The notes: generated from the letters alone by a model not told the origin. A stretch of DNA of 58,338 nucleotides from Clostridia bacterium (GCA_017468425.1 JAFUIO010000014.1:1-58338); one strand, 5' to 3'; positions 1-9,318 are shown, numbered from the stretch's first letter. Translations and numbers: made by a program.

Positions 1-1
1 A

Positions 2-1276
2 GAAAAAGAAGAATATGTTGAATATTCTGATGCAGACATCTGCTTTGTAAACGAAGAAGAAGCGGAAGTTATCAAAGAATCTGTACGCGGTCACGCAAAC
101 GGCACAATCGAAGTGGGTAACACAATCTATGTTTCACTTGAAGTTTATGACGACGGTGCAGAAACAGGTAAATCATTTATCTACACCGCAGAAGACAGTG
201 AATCAGTTGAATCAGACATTTCAGGTAAGTACTCAGATGTCCGCGAAGAAGACGGCAAAGTTATCGGTAAAGATGAAAACGGCAACGAAATCGAAGTTGA
301 GCTTACTGACAAAAACGTAGATGAAACCGACGATAATGCTGATAAAGATGAAGAAAAACTGACTCGTACAAATTATTACAATTCTGACGGCAAACTTCTT
401 TATTATGAGTGTTATGCCTATTATGCTAACGGACTTCTTTGTAGTAGTACGCTTTATTCGGTAGAACATATAAATGATGGTACTCATGTCAGTGATGAAT
501 ATACAATTCTCTATACATATGACGAACAGAGAAACCTTAAAGATAAAGTTCTGGACTCTGATATGCTGAATGAAAATACAGGTGAAATTACATTTTATCA
601 GCCTAGTGTTAGTAAGGATGGTAAATCTGCAGAAATTCATATTTATCCTGAAAAAGAAACAATTGAACAGGAAAAGTATGGTGTGGATGCGTCTAAAACA
701 GAAAAAATTTATGATGATAAGGTGACTTTTTTTCCTGATGCAGCCAGCAATGGTTGGGCAAATATATATTTAAGGGAGTGTTTTGAAAAAAATGAAATTA
801 CGGACACCAGCATAACTGCATGTAGATTTTTGTATGTTGATAATAATCCGATTCCTGAGTTATGGATTGATTACGGGTTTGGTTACGCAGGAGCTGAAAT
901 TTACACTCAAAATTCAAATGAAACAGATGTCATTCATATCAACCACGGCTTAGCTAGATGGAAAGAAAAACAGAATCTGATTTTTACGAGTGGTGGACAT
1001 ATGGGTGTATATCAAGATAACATTTATAAAATTGTTGATGGCAAATTCGTTAATTTAGGTGTGGGTGATACTCGCGAAAAATATGACGAAGAATTTTTAG
1101 GATATGAATATTTTTGGAACGATGTTGAAGTATCTGAAAATGAATACAAAAAATCAATTGAAAATATTTTTGGCAAAGAAGATGCTCCTGATGTGAAAAC
1201 ATACAAAGATTGCCACAATGTCTACACCTACGACCAGTGCAAATTGTTGCTTGAAACAATTTCAAAAATGAATTAA
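2..1276 (+). CDS. Unrecognised protein, 5' end outside the window
   Basis: The reading frame is open from the first bases of the window, so the GTG at 113 is only an internal codon and the true start lies upstream. At least 424 residues are visible. The first ~120 are strongly acidic and Asp/Glu/Lys-rich. The middle carries a phrase like the cell-surface YD-type repeats (YNSDGKLLYYE, YDEQRNL). The last ~170 residues look like a globular domain of Clostridial lipoproteins of unknown role (LYVDNNPIPELWIDYG). No catalytic motif is recognised. It ends at TAA 1274-1276, just before a strong hairpin. Surface location is a guess from composition, because the N-terminus cannot be seen. The coding part is clear; the function is unknown. 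Confidence 0.8.
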   Translation, partial: EKEEYVEYSDADICFVNEEEAEVIKESVRGHANGTIEVGNTIYVSLEVYDDGAETGKSFIYTAEDSESVESDISGKYSDVREEDGKVIGKDENGNEIEVELTDKNVDETDDNADKDEEKLTRTNYYNSDGKLLYYECYAYYANGLLCSSTLYSVEHINDGTHVSDEYTILYTYDEQRNLKDKVLDSDMLNENTGEITFYQPSVSKDGKSAEIHIYPEKETIEQEKYGVDASKTEKIYDDKVTFFPDAASNGWANIYLRECFEKNEITDTSITACRFLYVDNNPIPELWIDYGFGYAGAEIYTQNSNETDVIHINHGLARWKEKQNLIFTSGGHMGVYQDNIYKIVDGKFVNLGVGDTREKYDEEFLGYEYFWNDVEVSENEYKKSIENIFGKEDAPDVKTYKDCHNVYTYDQCKLLLETISKMN

Positions 1277-1303
1277 CAATTCAATAGTGCTCAAAAACTC
1301 AAA

Positions 1304-1337
1304 CCCCTCACAAGGTGTTAAATTTCCTTGTGAGGGG
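1304..1337. terminator. Shared terminator hairpin between convergent genes
   Basis: A perfect 12-bp stem (1304-1315 with 1326-1337) has a 10-base loop. On the minus strand it is followed by TTTGAGTTTTTG, so it fits best as the terminator of the alpha-galactosidase gene ending at 1377. It may also stop plus-strand transcripts of the upstream gene, although no T-run follows on that strand. Confidence 0.75.
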
Positions 1338-1376
1338 TCCTGCTGTGTGTTATTTGGTTGGTGTGACTAAAAAGAT

Positions 1377-3554
1377 TTATTGTGCTTTGAAATAGAATTT
1401 TATGCTTTCTCCGTCGCGGTTCTGAACATTTGTAAGGTTGATACCTGCGTTCATAAGGAATGCACCTGAGTAAACCTTGCCTGTTTCTTCGCAGACATAT
1501 TTCTTGTCTTTGTCAAGACCTCTGAGTTTAAGAATAAACGTGGGCATATCGCGGTCGTAACGCATTGTAACTGCAGTTGCAAGAACTTCTGTTTTATCAG
1601 GGGAAACAAATGACCATGCACATCTGAAATGATTGAAATACGGGTCAATAAGTCTGTAAAGGTCACCGTAGTGGATAAGGTCGTAATATTTGTGATATTC
1701 TTTAACCTGCTCTTTTACAAGTGCTTTTTCGTCATCTGTCAGCTTGTTGGGGTCAAGCTCATATCCGAATGTGCCCCACAGAGCAACATCGCCCTTTGTT
1801 TCATAACCTGTTCTGTCACAAGCTGAAACGTGAGCACCCATAGTTGAAGCAGGGTAGCAGATTGATGTGCCGAACTGAATTGTAAGTCTTTCAATGGGGT
1901 CTGTCTGATCACTTGCCCATATCTGGGGTGAATAGTAAAGCATACCGGGGTCGAATCTTCCGCCGCCGCCTGAGCAGTTTTCGAAGAGAATATCAGGGAA
2001 TGCCTTTGTGAATCTGTCCATAAGGTCATATGTACCTAAAATGAAACGATGGAAGAATTCTTGCTTTTTGTCTGCAGGAAGAATTGCAGAGCCTGCATCA
2101 GAAATGTTACGGTTAAAGTCCCATTTAACATAGTCGATTTTATGCTTTGAAAGAACCTCGTACATCTGATTGAAAATGTTATCTCTTACATCCTCGCGGG
2201 AAACGTCAAGCACAAGCTGACGTCTGCCAATCATAGGCTCTCTGCCTTCAACGTGAACGCACCAGTCAGGATGTGCGCGGTAAAGGTCTGAATCGGGAGA
2301 AATCATTTCAGGCTCATACCAGATACCGAATTTAAGTCCGAGAGCATTAACTCTTGAAATAAGTGGATCAAGTCCGCCCGGAAGCTTTTCTTCGTTGACA
2401 TACCAGTCGCCGAGAGAACAGTTGTCGGCATTTCTTACACCAAACCAACCGTCGTCCATAACAAGCATATCCATACCTGCTTCTTTTGCTCTTTCAGCGA
2501 AAGAAACAAGCTTGTCTGTGTCAAAATCAAAATATGCTGCTTCCCAGCTGTTGATGAGAAGGGGGCGTTTTTCGTGTTTGTATTTACCGCGGACAAGGTT
2601 GTTATTGTAAAGTCTGTGATAAATACGGCTCATTTCGCCAAGACCCTTGTCTGTGTAAACCATAACACATTCAGGTGTTGCGAAGCTTTCGCCTGATTCA
2701 AGGTGCCAAGAGAAATCTTCGGGGTTGATACCCATAATAAAACGTGTGTTTGAATTGAAATCACATTCGGCAACTGCAGAGAAGTTACCGCTGTAAACAA
2801 GGTTGAAGCCCATTGCTTCGCCATGTTCTTCGCCTGCACCGTGTTTTAAGAATGCTACAAAGGGGTTGTGGCAGTGGCTTGATGCACCACGTTTACTGTG
2901 AATTCCCTGAAGTCCGTGCGCAAGTCTTCTCTGCTCACGGCTTCTTTCTTTTGCGTGTCTGCCGTAGAAAGTAATCATATCATAATCCATTTCGGGCATA
3001 TTCACACAAAGGCTGAATGCACGTTTGATGTCCATTGCTTTATCAGAAGTGTTTTCAATAATTGCACTTCTTGTCATCGCACCCATTTTTTCAAAAACGG
3101 TGTAGCGAAGTGTAACTTTTGCACCTGTAACTTTATCTTCTGTATAAATGTCAAGTGTGTCAGCTTCGTCATCATTGTTGGCATAAACATAAGGCAGGGG
3201 AGAAAGTGAGGGCTTGCCTTTGTAAATTTTATGGCCGATATAGCGGATGTCAGTTGTTGTGTCGCCGTTTGCATTTCTGATAGAAAGTGCAGAAACGCGG
3301 AAGTCCGCAGCACCGTTTGTGCCGTATTCCATAGGTGCACAGTCAGGAGTGAATCCGTTTTCTGTGATAACGGGGTTTGCAAGGCTGAAAGATGCGTTGG
3401 TGTTTCTGTCGATTAAATCGCCGACACAAGTTTCAGGGATGGGCGCACCGTAATAGTAGTTCAAAATGTAGTTTTCTTCATAGATGCCGATAAGGTAAGT
3501 AGACTCGCAAGTGTCAAGCTTGAAAACCTTATTTTCAGCGTCAAAAATTATCAT
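1377..3554 (-). CDS. Alpha-galactosidase, GH36
   Basis: A 725-residue cytoplasmic glycoside hydrolase that releases terminal alpha-1,6-galactose from raffinose-type or galactomannan oligosaccharides. Visible features are an N-terminal beta-sandwich region (~1-330), then the barrel with the MDDGWFG motif (~366-372), the catalytic nucleophile Asp479 in KWDFN and the acid/base Asp549 in WASDQTD. These positions nearly coincide with Asp478/Asp548 of Geobacillus AgaA as I recall them. Length is typical for bacterial GH36. No signal peptide is seen. The ATG at 3554 has GGAGGTG at 3560-3566. It is transcribed alone, divergently from rsmE, and stops at the hairpin 1304-1337. It may work with the beta-mannosidase at 5798 on galactomannan fragments; that link is inference. 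Confidence 0.95.
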   Translation of the reverse strand: MIIFDAENKVFKLDTCESTYLIGIYEENYILNYYYGAPIPETCVGDLIDRNTNASFSLANPVITENGFTPDCAPMEYGTNGAADFRVSALSIRNANGDTTTDIRYIGHKIYKGKPSLSPLPYVYANNDDEADTLDIYTEDKVTGAKVTLRYTVFEKMGAMTRSAIIENTSDKAMDIKRAFSLCVNMPEMDYDMITFYGRHAKERSREQRRLAHGLQGIHSKRGASSHCHNPFVAFLKHGAGEEHGEAMGFNLVYSGNFSAVAECDFNSNTRFIMGINPEDFSWHLESGESFATPECVMVYTDKGLGEMSRIYHRLYNNNLVRGKYKHEKRPLLINSWEAAYFDFDTDKLVSFAERAKEAGMDMLVMDDGWFGVRNADNCSLGDWYVNEEKLPGGLDPLISRVNALGLKFGIWYEPEMISPDSDLYRAHPDWCVHVEGREPMIGRRQLVLDVSREDVRDNIFNQMYEVLSKHKIDYVKWDFNRNISDAGSAILPADKKQEFFHRFILGTYDLMDRFTKAFPDILFENCSGGGGRFDPGMLYYSPQIWASDQTDPIERLTIQFGTSICYPASTMGAHVSACDRTGYETKGDVALWGTFGYELDPNKLTDDEKALVKEQVKEYHKYYDLIHYGDLYRLIDPYFNHFRCAWSFVSPDKTEVLATAVTMRYDRDMPTFILKLRGLDKDKKYVCEETGKVYSGAFLMNAGINLTNVQNRDGESIKFYFKAQ

Positions 3555-3581
3555 AAAAACACCTCCGTGTTATTTTAAAAT

Positions 3582-3611
3582 ATTTTACCATACGCGTCAG
3601 ACTATTGTCAA
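3582..3611 (-). promoter_or_regulatory. Promoter of the alpha-galactosidase gene
   Basis: Read on the minus strand, TTGACA (3611-3606), an 18-base spacer and TAAAAT (3587-3582) precede the gene start at 3554. The -35 box lies on top of the -35 box of the divergent rsmE promoter. Confidence 0.55.
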
Positions 3612-3633
3612 TGAATAAATAATTTGTTATAAT
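3605..3633 (+). promoter_or_regulatory. Promoter of rsmE-rsmF
   Basis: TTGTCA (3605-3610), 17 bases, then a perfect TATAAT (3628-3633). Transcription should begin near 3640. This excludes the upstream ATG at 3634 as the start of rsmE and supports the ATG at 3655. Confidence 0.75.
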
Positions 3634-3654
3634 ATGCGAAAAGGCGGTGGAAGA

Positions 3655-4398
3655 ATGTTTAATTTTTTCGTAGAAGATAATTCCCGTGCGGGAAATTGTT
3701 ATTATATTGAAGGAGCAGATTTCAACCACATTAAAAATGTTGTAAGAATGCACCCGGGTGATGAAATTCTTGTCAGCGAAAACGGTGTGAGCCACTTGTG
3801 TGAAATCAAAAGCCTTGAGGGCGAAACCTGCGTTGCTGAAATTATAAAAGAAAACTATCAGAATACCGACCTGCCTGTGGAAATTCATCTTTTTCAGGCT
3901 CTCCCCAAAGGCGATAAAATGGAGTTTATTATTCAGAAAACAGTTGAACTTGGTGTGGATAAAATTTATCCCGTTGAGATGAAAAGATGTGTTGTAAAGC
4001 TTGATGATAAGAAAAAGAAATCAAAGGTACAGCGTTGGCAGGCAATTTCTGAAAGTGCCGCAAAGCAGAGTAAGCGCTGTAAAATCCCTGCAGTAGAAAA
4101 TGTATTATCGTATAAGCAAGCAATGGAAAAAGCAAAAGAAATGGATTTGTTTTTAGTGCCTTTTGAAAGCAAAAGGGGAATGCTTGATACAAAAGATGCC
4201 CTTGGCGAAATCAAAGCGGGTATGAAAATAGGTATAATTATCGGCCCTGAAGGTGGCTTTGAAGACAAGGAAGTTGAAGATGCAATTTCTGTGGGCGGAA
4301 AAACCGTTTCTTTAGGTTCGAGAATTTTAAGAACGGAAACTGCTGCAATGACAGCTGTAGGAATGGTAATGCTTCACGTGGAGATGAATTTGGAATAA
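3655..4398 (+). CDS. rsmE: 16S rRNA m3U1498 methyltransferase RsmE
   Basis: A SPOUT-class methyltransferase of 247 residues that methylates N3 of U1498 in 16S rRNA using S-adenosylmethionine. The N-terminus MFNFFVED is the usual beginning of the family. An N-terminal PUA-like domain (~1-70) precedes the knotted catalytic domain. The cofactor-binding knot shows GPEGG at 197-201 and GSRILRTETA at ~221-230. The in-frame ATG at 3634 is rejected because it directly abuts the -10 box (3628-3633). The ATG at 3655 follows a weak purine-rich ribosome site. The stop TAA overlaps the ATG of rsmF by one base, so the two rRNA methyltransferases are translationally coupled. Confidence 0.95.
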   Translation: MFNFFVEDNSRAGNCYYIEGADFNHIKNVVRMHPGDEILVSENGVSHLCEIKSLEGETCVAEIIKENYQNTDLPVEIHLFQALPKGDKMEFIIQKTVELGVDKIYPVEMKRCVVKLDDKKKKSKVQRWQAISESAAKQSKRCKIPAVENVLSYKQAMEKAKEMDLFLVPFESKRGMLDTKDALGEIKAGMKIGIIIGPEGGFEDKEVEDAISVGGKTVSLGSRILRTETAAMTAVGMVMLHVEMNLE

Positions 4399-5756
4399 TG
4401 AAAAATTTACCTGAAAAATTCAAAGAGCGTATGAAAACGCTTCTTAAAGACGAATATGATGATTTTATTACTGCGGTAAACGGTGAGCCCGTGAAAGGCT
4501 TCCGCGTTAACACAGACAAGATTTCATTGGAAGATTTTGACAAAATCAATATTTTCGGAAATGAAAAAATCCCTTATGTAAAAAACGGATTTTATCTTGA
4601 CTACGAAAAAGCGGGTAACCACCCTTATCACCACGCAGGGATGATTTATATCCAGGAGCCGGGAGCGATGGCGCCTGCTGAATGTGTTGAAATTGAAGAA
4701 GACTGGAAAGTTCTTGATATGTGTGCATCTCCCGGCGGCAAAAGTACGCAGATTAAGAATAAACTTGGCGAAAAAGGTCTGCTTGTTTCCAACGAAATTA
4801 TACCGTCAAGATGTAAAATTCTCACAGGTAATATCGAAAGATTAGGTCTTGAAAACTGCGTTACAACTTGTATGGATACTTCGCGTCTTGCAAAAACTTT
4901 CCCTGAAACTTTCGATTTTATTATGGTCGATGCGCCTTGCTCAGGCGAGGGGATGTTCAGGAAAGACGATGTCGCCATAGAAGAATGGTCTGAAGAAAAC
5001 GTAAAAATGTGTGCCGACAGACAGGCTGAAATTCTTGAGAATGCAGTTAAATGCCTGAAAGACGGTGGTTACATAGTGTATGCAACCTGCACTTTTTCTC
5101 TTGAAGAAAACGAAATGACAGTTTGTAATTTTCTTGAAAATCACCCTGAATTTGAACTTCTGCCTGTAAATGAAGATGTGAAAAATTATACTTCAGACGG
5201 ATTTTTCTATGATGGATGCACTTGTAAAAATATAAACTTCACTCGCAGATTTTATCCTCATAAATCAAAAGGCGAAGGTCAGTTTATGGCACTTCTTCAT
5301 AATAAAAATGTGCCGTATGAAAATAAAAAAATCCCGCCTGTAAAAAAGGAGAAAATTGATAAATCAGTGTATGATTTTCTCGACAGTACACTTGTTTCTT
5401 ACGAAAAAGAAAAAGTGGTTATGTACAACGGAAATCCCGTTTATTTCACGCCTGATTTTGAAATAAAAAAAGGCACTGCTTTTATGTGCGGTGTAACAAT
5501 CGGCGAAATTGCAAAGAATTATATAAAACCCCATCATCAGTTTTTTATGGCTATGGGTAAGGATTTCAAAAGAAAAATAGAACTTTCTGCAGATTCAGAA
5601 GAAATAAAAAAATATCTTCATGGAGAAGAATTTGAAACTTCCTGCGAAAACGGCTGGGCGGTTGTTATGGTTGACAGCTGTGCTGCAGGCGGTGTAAAGG
5701 TAAGCGGAGGCAAAGCCAAAAACCACTATCCCAAAGGCTTGAGAATTTTAAACTAA
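4398..5756 (+). CDS. rsmF: 16S rRNA m5C methyltransferase RsmF/NOL1-NOP2-Sun family
   Basis: A 452-residue RNA cytosine-5 methyltransferase. The Rossmann fold begins with the SAM site DMCASPGGKS (~107-116). Both catalytic cysteines are present: Cys181 in PCSGEGMF and Cys231 in TCTFS. The extra ~170 C-terminal residues, ending in a small PUA-like region, match the RsmF branch rather than RsmB. It overlaps the rsmE stop by one base and is probably coupled to it. A strong bidirectional hairpin follows. The exact target cytosine cannot be read from sequence; RsmF of Escherichia coli modifies C1407. Confidence 0.92.
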   Translation: MKNLPEKFKERMKTLLKDEYDDFITAVNGEPVKGFRVNTDKISLEDFDKINIFGNEKIPYVKNGFYLDYEKAGNHPYHHAGMIYIQEPGAMAPAECVEIEEDWKVLDMCASPGGKSTQIKNKLGEKGLLVSNEIIPSRCKILTGNIERLGLENCVTTCMDTSRLAKTFPETFDFIMVDAPCSGEGMFRKDDVAIEEWSEENVKMCADRQAEILENAVKCLKDGGYIVYATCTFSLEENEMTVCNFLENHPEFELLPVNEDVKNYTSDGFFYDGCTCKNINFTRRFYPHKSKGEGQFMALLHNKNVPYENKKIPPVKKEKIDKSVYDFLDSTLVSYEKEKVVMYNGNPVYFTPDFEIKKGTAFMCGVTIGEIAKNYIKPHHQFFMAMGKDFKRKIELSADSEEIKKYLHGEEFETSCENGWAVVMVDSCAAGGVKVSGGKAKNHYPKGLRILN

Positions 5757-5764
5757 AAAAGAAG

Positions 5765-5794
5765 AAAACCGTACTTCATTAAAAGTACGGTTTT
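5765..5794. terminator. Bidirectional terminator
   Basis: A 12-bp stem (5765-5776 with 5783-5794) with A-runs and T-runs at the foot serves both rsmF from the left and the beta-mannosidase gene, which ends at 5798, from the right. Confidence 0.85.
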
Positions 5795-5797
5795 AAT

Positions 5798-8245
5798 TTA
5801 TTTAATCGTGTATGCTTTTATTAAAATTTCGTCACACTCTGCAGTGCTTGATTTACGCATTTTAACAGTGCGTGTTTCATCAGGAAGAAGTGAAAAATAG
5901 TTGTCATCAAATATATATTCACCCTCAAATTCTGTTGCGTGAACATATTCTTTAGCTTTTATTGTAATGCTGTCTTCAGTTTTTGATATAACCTCAACAG
6001 CATCACAAGGTATGATTTCAAGTGCTCCTGACTTATAAAATGCACGGTCTGTAATGTTTCCGCTTTTTATATTGCAGATAAGAATTGCATTTTCAGGTAT
6101 TGTTTCAAGCGGTAAAGTCAACACCTTTTCTGCACACTCCGCTTTTGCGGTAACAAGGCAATCTTTTATGTGATTGACTTTACCATCAGAAAGGCACATT
6201 AATTCAATGTGTGTATCTTTGTCTTCGAGTGAATTGTTGCAAAGATAAATTTCATATTCATCTTTCTTGTCAATCGATGCGATTAATTCTGATGCACATC
6301 GTTTGAAGCTATAAAAAGATGCCTTCGGCAGACAATAATAGTCAACAAATGCCCAACCGCTTGAAGCGGGCCAGCAGTCATTCCACATCCAGTAAACTAT
6401 GCCGTTTATAAAACCGCGGTTTCTGCGGATGTTTTCCATGGAAATTCTTATCCATTCGTATTGCGCGTATTTCATCTTGAAGAAGCGGTCTCTGCCGTCG
6501 GTGAATTTGCCGAGAACTTTTTCTGTAAAATTAATAAGCACATCAAAAAGTGAGAAAGGAAGACCGGGGTTACTTTTGGTGTGGAAATTCCACATTTCAT
6601 CTTTCTCGAAAATATCTTCGTCTGTCATAAAGCGTTTCAGTGAGTGGTAGTTTACGGCACCCATTGTAGGCTCTTCTGCTATAAAACGTGCAAGATACTG
6701 AGAAAAATGTTCCTTGTAGTCAACCATATCTTCATCCATTATGTAAGGGAAAATGGAACATCCGAGATACTGTGTGTTGTGGGTAGTGCCTTTTGTTTTG
6801 GAAGCGTAGGGAGTGCCGCCGCAGGGACTTGAGAGAAGAAAACGTCTTTTGGGGTCAAGTCTGTTAAGTACAGGGAAAATACCTTTGTGTATAGCTGTTC
6901 TTCCGTGGTAATCTTCAGCATCGTCGTAGCCGTTTATTGCGTTTTCGTTATCGCCTGACCACCACACAAGCGATGGATGGTTACGAAGTGAAATTGCCGC
7001 AAATTCGGCTTCTTTTTTCATGTGTTCAATAAATTCTTCCTTGTATTCGGGGTATTCGCCGCAAGCCATAAGAAAATCCTGTGTTACAAGAATTCCGAGG
7101 CGGTCACACTCGTTATAAAAGTGTTGCTTTTCAAAAACACCACCACCCCATACTCGCAACATATTAACGCCTGCTTCTTTTGCAAGGGTAAGAAGCTCGG
7201 TAATTTTTTCGTCAGTTTCAGCGGAAACAAAAGATTCGCAAGGTACCCAGTTTGCACCCATACACATAATCTGTGTGCTGTTTATAAGAAGCTGAAAACC
7301 TGAAAAATCTTCGTTTCTGTCATATTCGCGGCCGCTGACAGAATCTTTGATTTCGAGACATTTTTTGTAGTAGTCGCTACCTTTTTTATCAGGCAATTGC
7401 AGAATTTTAGCAGTGCGGATGCCGAAAGTGAATTCCTGCGACCCGATTATAAGTTTATATAACGGTTGCTTTCCGTAACCTGCAGGATACCAAAGCTTTG
7501 CATCGGGTATATCAATATGTTCTTTGAGAAAGTTTTCTTTTCTGAAAAAGCGGTTTGAGTAAACCGTTTCTCCATCGGGGGAAAGTATTTTAACATCAGC
7601 AAATGCACCGCTTTCGTAGTTTTCAAATTCAGCTTCTATAACAACCTCTGCTGAATTATCAGAAATACTTTCTGTATAAATATAGGTGTTTTTAACTCTG
7701 AAGGAATTGTCAGTGTCAATATAAACATCTCTGCAGATTCCGCAAGTGACAAATCTTTCTGCCCAATCCCAACCATAAGTAAACTGCATACGCCTTGTGT
7801 GCATTCTCTCACAGGTGAAAGCACCGTTGCAGTGTTCAAGGTTTTCAACTTTTTTCACAGGTGAATAAAAGTACACGGTAATCTCATTTTCACCTTTTTT
7901 TAGCAGGTGAGAGATATCAAAGTGGTGTGTTATAAACATATTGTCTGTTGAAGCAAGGAGTTTTTTATTCAGATAAACATCTGTATAAACATCAAGTCCT
8001 TCAAAAACGAGCATCGCTTTTTCAGGTGCTTCTTCAACAGTAAATTTTTTAGAATATTCAAAATCGCATTCTTCAATCCATCTGCACTCGTCGGAGTTAT
8101 TGCGGTAATAAATATCTGCAGGGATTTTATTGCCCACAAGGTCAGTGTGAACACATCCCGGTACAGTGCCGTCGAAAGTAAAGTCGACGGTATTATTTTT
8201 TATGCATTTTCCTTGCCATTTTCCGTTTAAATCAATTTTTGTCAT
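5798..8245 (-). CDS. Beta-mannosidase, GH2
   Basis: An 815-residue cytoplasmic GH2 enzyme that removes beta-linked mannose from the non-reducing end of mannooligosaccharides. The N-terminal sugar-binding domain (~1-180) and Ig-like domain lead into the barrel. There, VWGGGVFE (~365-372) and the acid/base Glu434 in SGDNENA are typical of beta-mannosidases. The nucleophile should be Glu524 in RFIAEEPTMG; the usual SEFGFQS context is altered here but the glutamate is kept. YWMWNDCWPASSGW is the family hallmark near the barrel end. The ATG at 8245 has AAGGA at 8255-8259, which overlaps the stop codon of the upstream aldo/keto reductase gene. The two form an operon with a 12-base gap. Confidence 0.92.
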   Translation of the reverse strand: MTKIDLNGKWQGKCIKNNTVDFTFDGTVPGCVHTDLVGNKIPADIYYRNNSDECRWIEECDFEYSKKFTVEEAPEKAMLVFEGLDVYTDVYLNKKLLASTDNMFITHHFDISHLLKKGENEITVYFYSPVKKVENLEHCNGAFTCERMHTRRMQFTYGWDWAERFVTCGICRDVYIDTDNSFRVKNTYIYTESISDNSAEVVIEAEFENYESGAFADVKILSPDGETVYSNRFFRKENFLKEHIDIPDAKLWYPAGYGKQPLYKLIIGSQEFTFGIRTAKILQLPDKKGSDYYKKCLEIKDSVSGREYDRNEDFSGFQLLINSTQIMCMGANWVPCESFVSAETDEKITELLTLAKEAGVNMLRVWGGGVFEKQHFYNECDRLGILVTQDFLMACGEYPEYKEEFIEHMKKEAEFAAISLRNHPSLVWWSGDNENAINGYDDAEDYHGRTAIHKGIFPVLNRLDPKRRFLLSSPCGGTPYASKTKGTTHNTQYLGCSIFPYIMDEDMVDYKEHFSQYLARFIAEEPTMGAVNYHSLKRFMTDEDIFEKDEMWNFHTKSNPGLPFSLFDVLINFTEKVLGKFTDGRDRFFKMKYAQYEWIRISMENIRRNRGFINGIVYWMWNDCWPASSGWAFVDYYCLPKASFYSFKRCASELIASIDKKDEYEIYLCNNSLEDKDTHIELMCLSDGKVNHIKDCLVTAKAECAEKVLTLPLETIPENAILICNIKSGNITDRAFYKSGALEIIPCDAVEVISKTEDSITIKAKEYVHATEFEGEYIFDDNYFSLLPDETRTVKMRKSSTAECDEILIKAYTIK

Positions 8246-8257
8246 ATTTTCATATCC

Positions 8258-9175
8258 TTATGGTAATTTGTATCCTGCTGCGAGATAGATTTTATACCAA
8301 TCTTCTCTCGATATTGTAATTTCAGATGCTTTTGCAATATCGGTAATTCTCTGCAGATTTGTACTGCCAACAATCGGTTGCATTTTATCGGGTAAACGGA
8401 GAAGCCATGAAATAGCAATACCGCTGTCTGTTGTGTTGTATTTTTCAGCCATTTCGTTAATAGTTTTTCCAAGCTCAGCATTTTCACTGCTTTCAAGGAA
8501 ATAGCCTGAAATAAAACCTCTCTGCAGAGGTGACCAGGGCTGAATAGTAATGCCGTTGAGTCTGCAGTAATCACGGAGATATCCGTCTTTGTTAATTCCG
8601 TCGCGGTTGTCAAGGTTTACGTTTGCGCCTGAAGACAGCATTGTTGCATTTGTAATGCTCAACTGCATCTGATTGATTTTAAGGTCTTGTTTAACTGCAG
8701 TTTTAAGAAGCTCAATCTGCATAGCGCTGTGGTTTGATACACCAAATGCGGAAACCTTGCCTTCTTTTTCAAGCTTATCAAATGCTTCAGCCACTTCTTC
8801 AGGCTCCATAAGCAAATCCGGGCGGTGAAGAAGGAGAACATCTATTTTTTCAACACCTAATCTTTTAAGCGAATTTTCAACAGAAGAAATGATGTGTTCT
8901 TTTGAAAAATCATACATTCCCTTACGGATGCTGCATTTTGTTTGGATAATAATTTTATCGCGTAAAGATTTATTTCTGCTGAGTCCATTCCCGAAAACTT
9001 CTTCGCATTTGCCGCCGCCGTAAATATCAGCGTGGTCAAAGTAATTGTAACCAAGGTCAACGGCAGTGGAAAGATATCTGTCAGCCTCTTTGTCGGTCAT
9101 ATCAGCAATTCGCATACAACCGAGAGCAACCTGGGAAACTTCTGTATCTGCAGAAAATGTGTTGATGTATTTCAT
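8258..9175 (-). CDS. Aldo/keto reductase, YdhF-like
   Basis: A 305-residue NAD(P)H-dependent aldo/keto reductase. The full catalytic tetrad is visible: Asp47 and Tyr52 in FDHADIYG, Lys80 in IIQTKCS and His117 in LLLHRPD. The sequence is closest to the YdhF branch, whose natural substrates are unknown. The frame extends 20 codons further upstream, but the ATG at 9175 has AAGGAG eight bases ahead and gives the normal N-terminus. It is the first gene of a two-gene operon with beta-mannosidase, so it may reduce a released sugar or a related carbonyl compound; that role is inferred only from position. Confidence 0.9.
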   Translation of the reverse strand: MKYINTFSADTEVSQVALGCMRIADMTDKEADRYLSTAVDLGYNYFDHADIYGGGKCEEVFGNGLSRNKSLRDKIIIQTKCSIRKGMYDFSKEHIISSVENSLKRLGVEKIDVLLLHRPDLLMEPEEVAEAFDKLEKEGKVSAFGVSNHSAMQIELLKTAVKQDLKINQMQLSITNATMLSSGANVNLDNRDGINKDGYLRDYCRLNGITIQPWSPLQRGFISGYFLESSENAELGKTINEMAEKYNTTDSGIAISWLLRLPDKMQPIVGSTNLQRITDIAKASEITISREDWYKIYLAAGYKLP

Positions 9176-9206
9176 AGTGTTTTCTCCTTTTAATAATACT
9201 GCTTTT

Positions 9207-9235
9207 AAGATATCACAATTCAGTGTGATAATCAA
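9207..9235 (-). promoter_or_regulatory. Candidate promoter with palindromic operator
   Basis: On the minus strand TTGATT (9235-9230), 17 bases and TATCTT (9212-9207) precede the aldo/keto reductase. The spacer holds an inverted repeat, TATCACA (9211-9217) and TGTGATA (9224-9230), lying exactly between the two boxes. The -10 match is weak, which fits a promoter that needs an activator or is repressed. Confidence 0.45.
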
Positions 9236-9290
9236 TATACAAAAGAAAAAAGTAATTTATAATAGTTAACAAATAATTACGTTCTGTCTA

Positions 9291-9318
9291 TTGAATTTAT
9301 CCTGTGATATGGTATAAT
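9291..9318 (+). promoter_or_regulatory. Promoter of the dockerin-protein gene
   Basis: TTGAAT (9291-9296), 16 bases, then TATAAT (9313-9318). It sits 40 bases before the ATG at 9358. Confidence 0.65.

Noticed and set aside
3634..3654. Upstream ATG of rsmE
   Set aside because: It directly follows the -10 box and would not be on the transcript.
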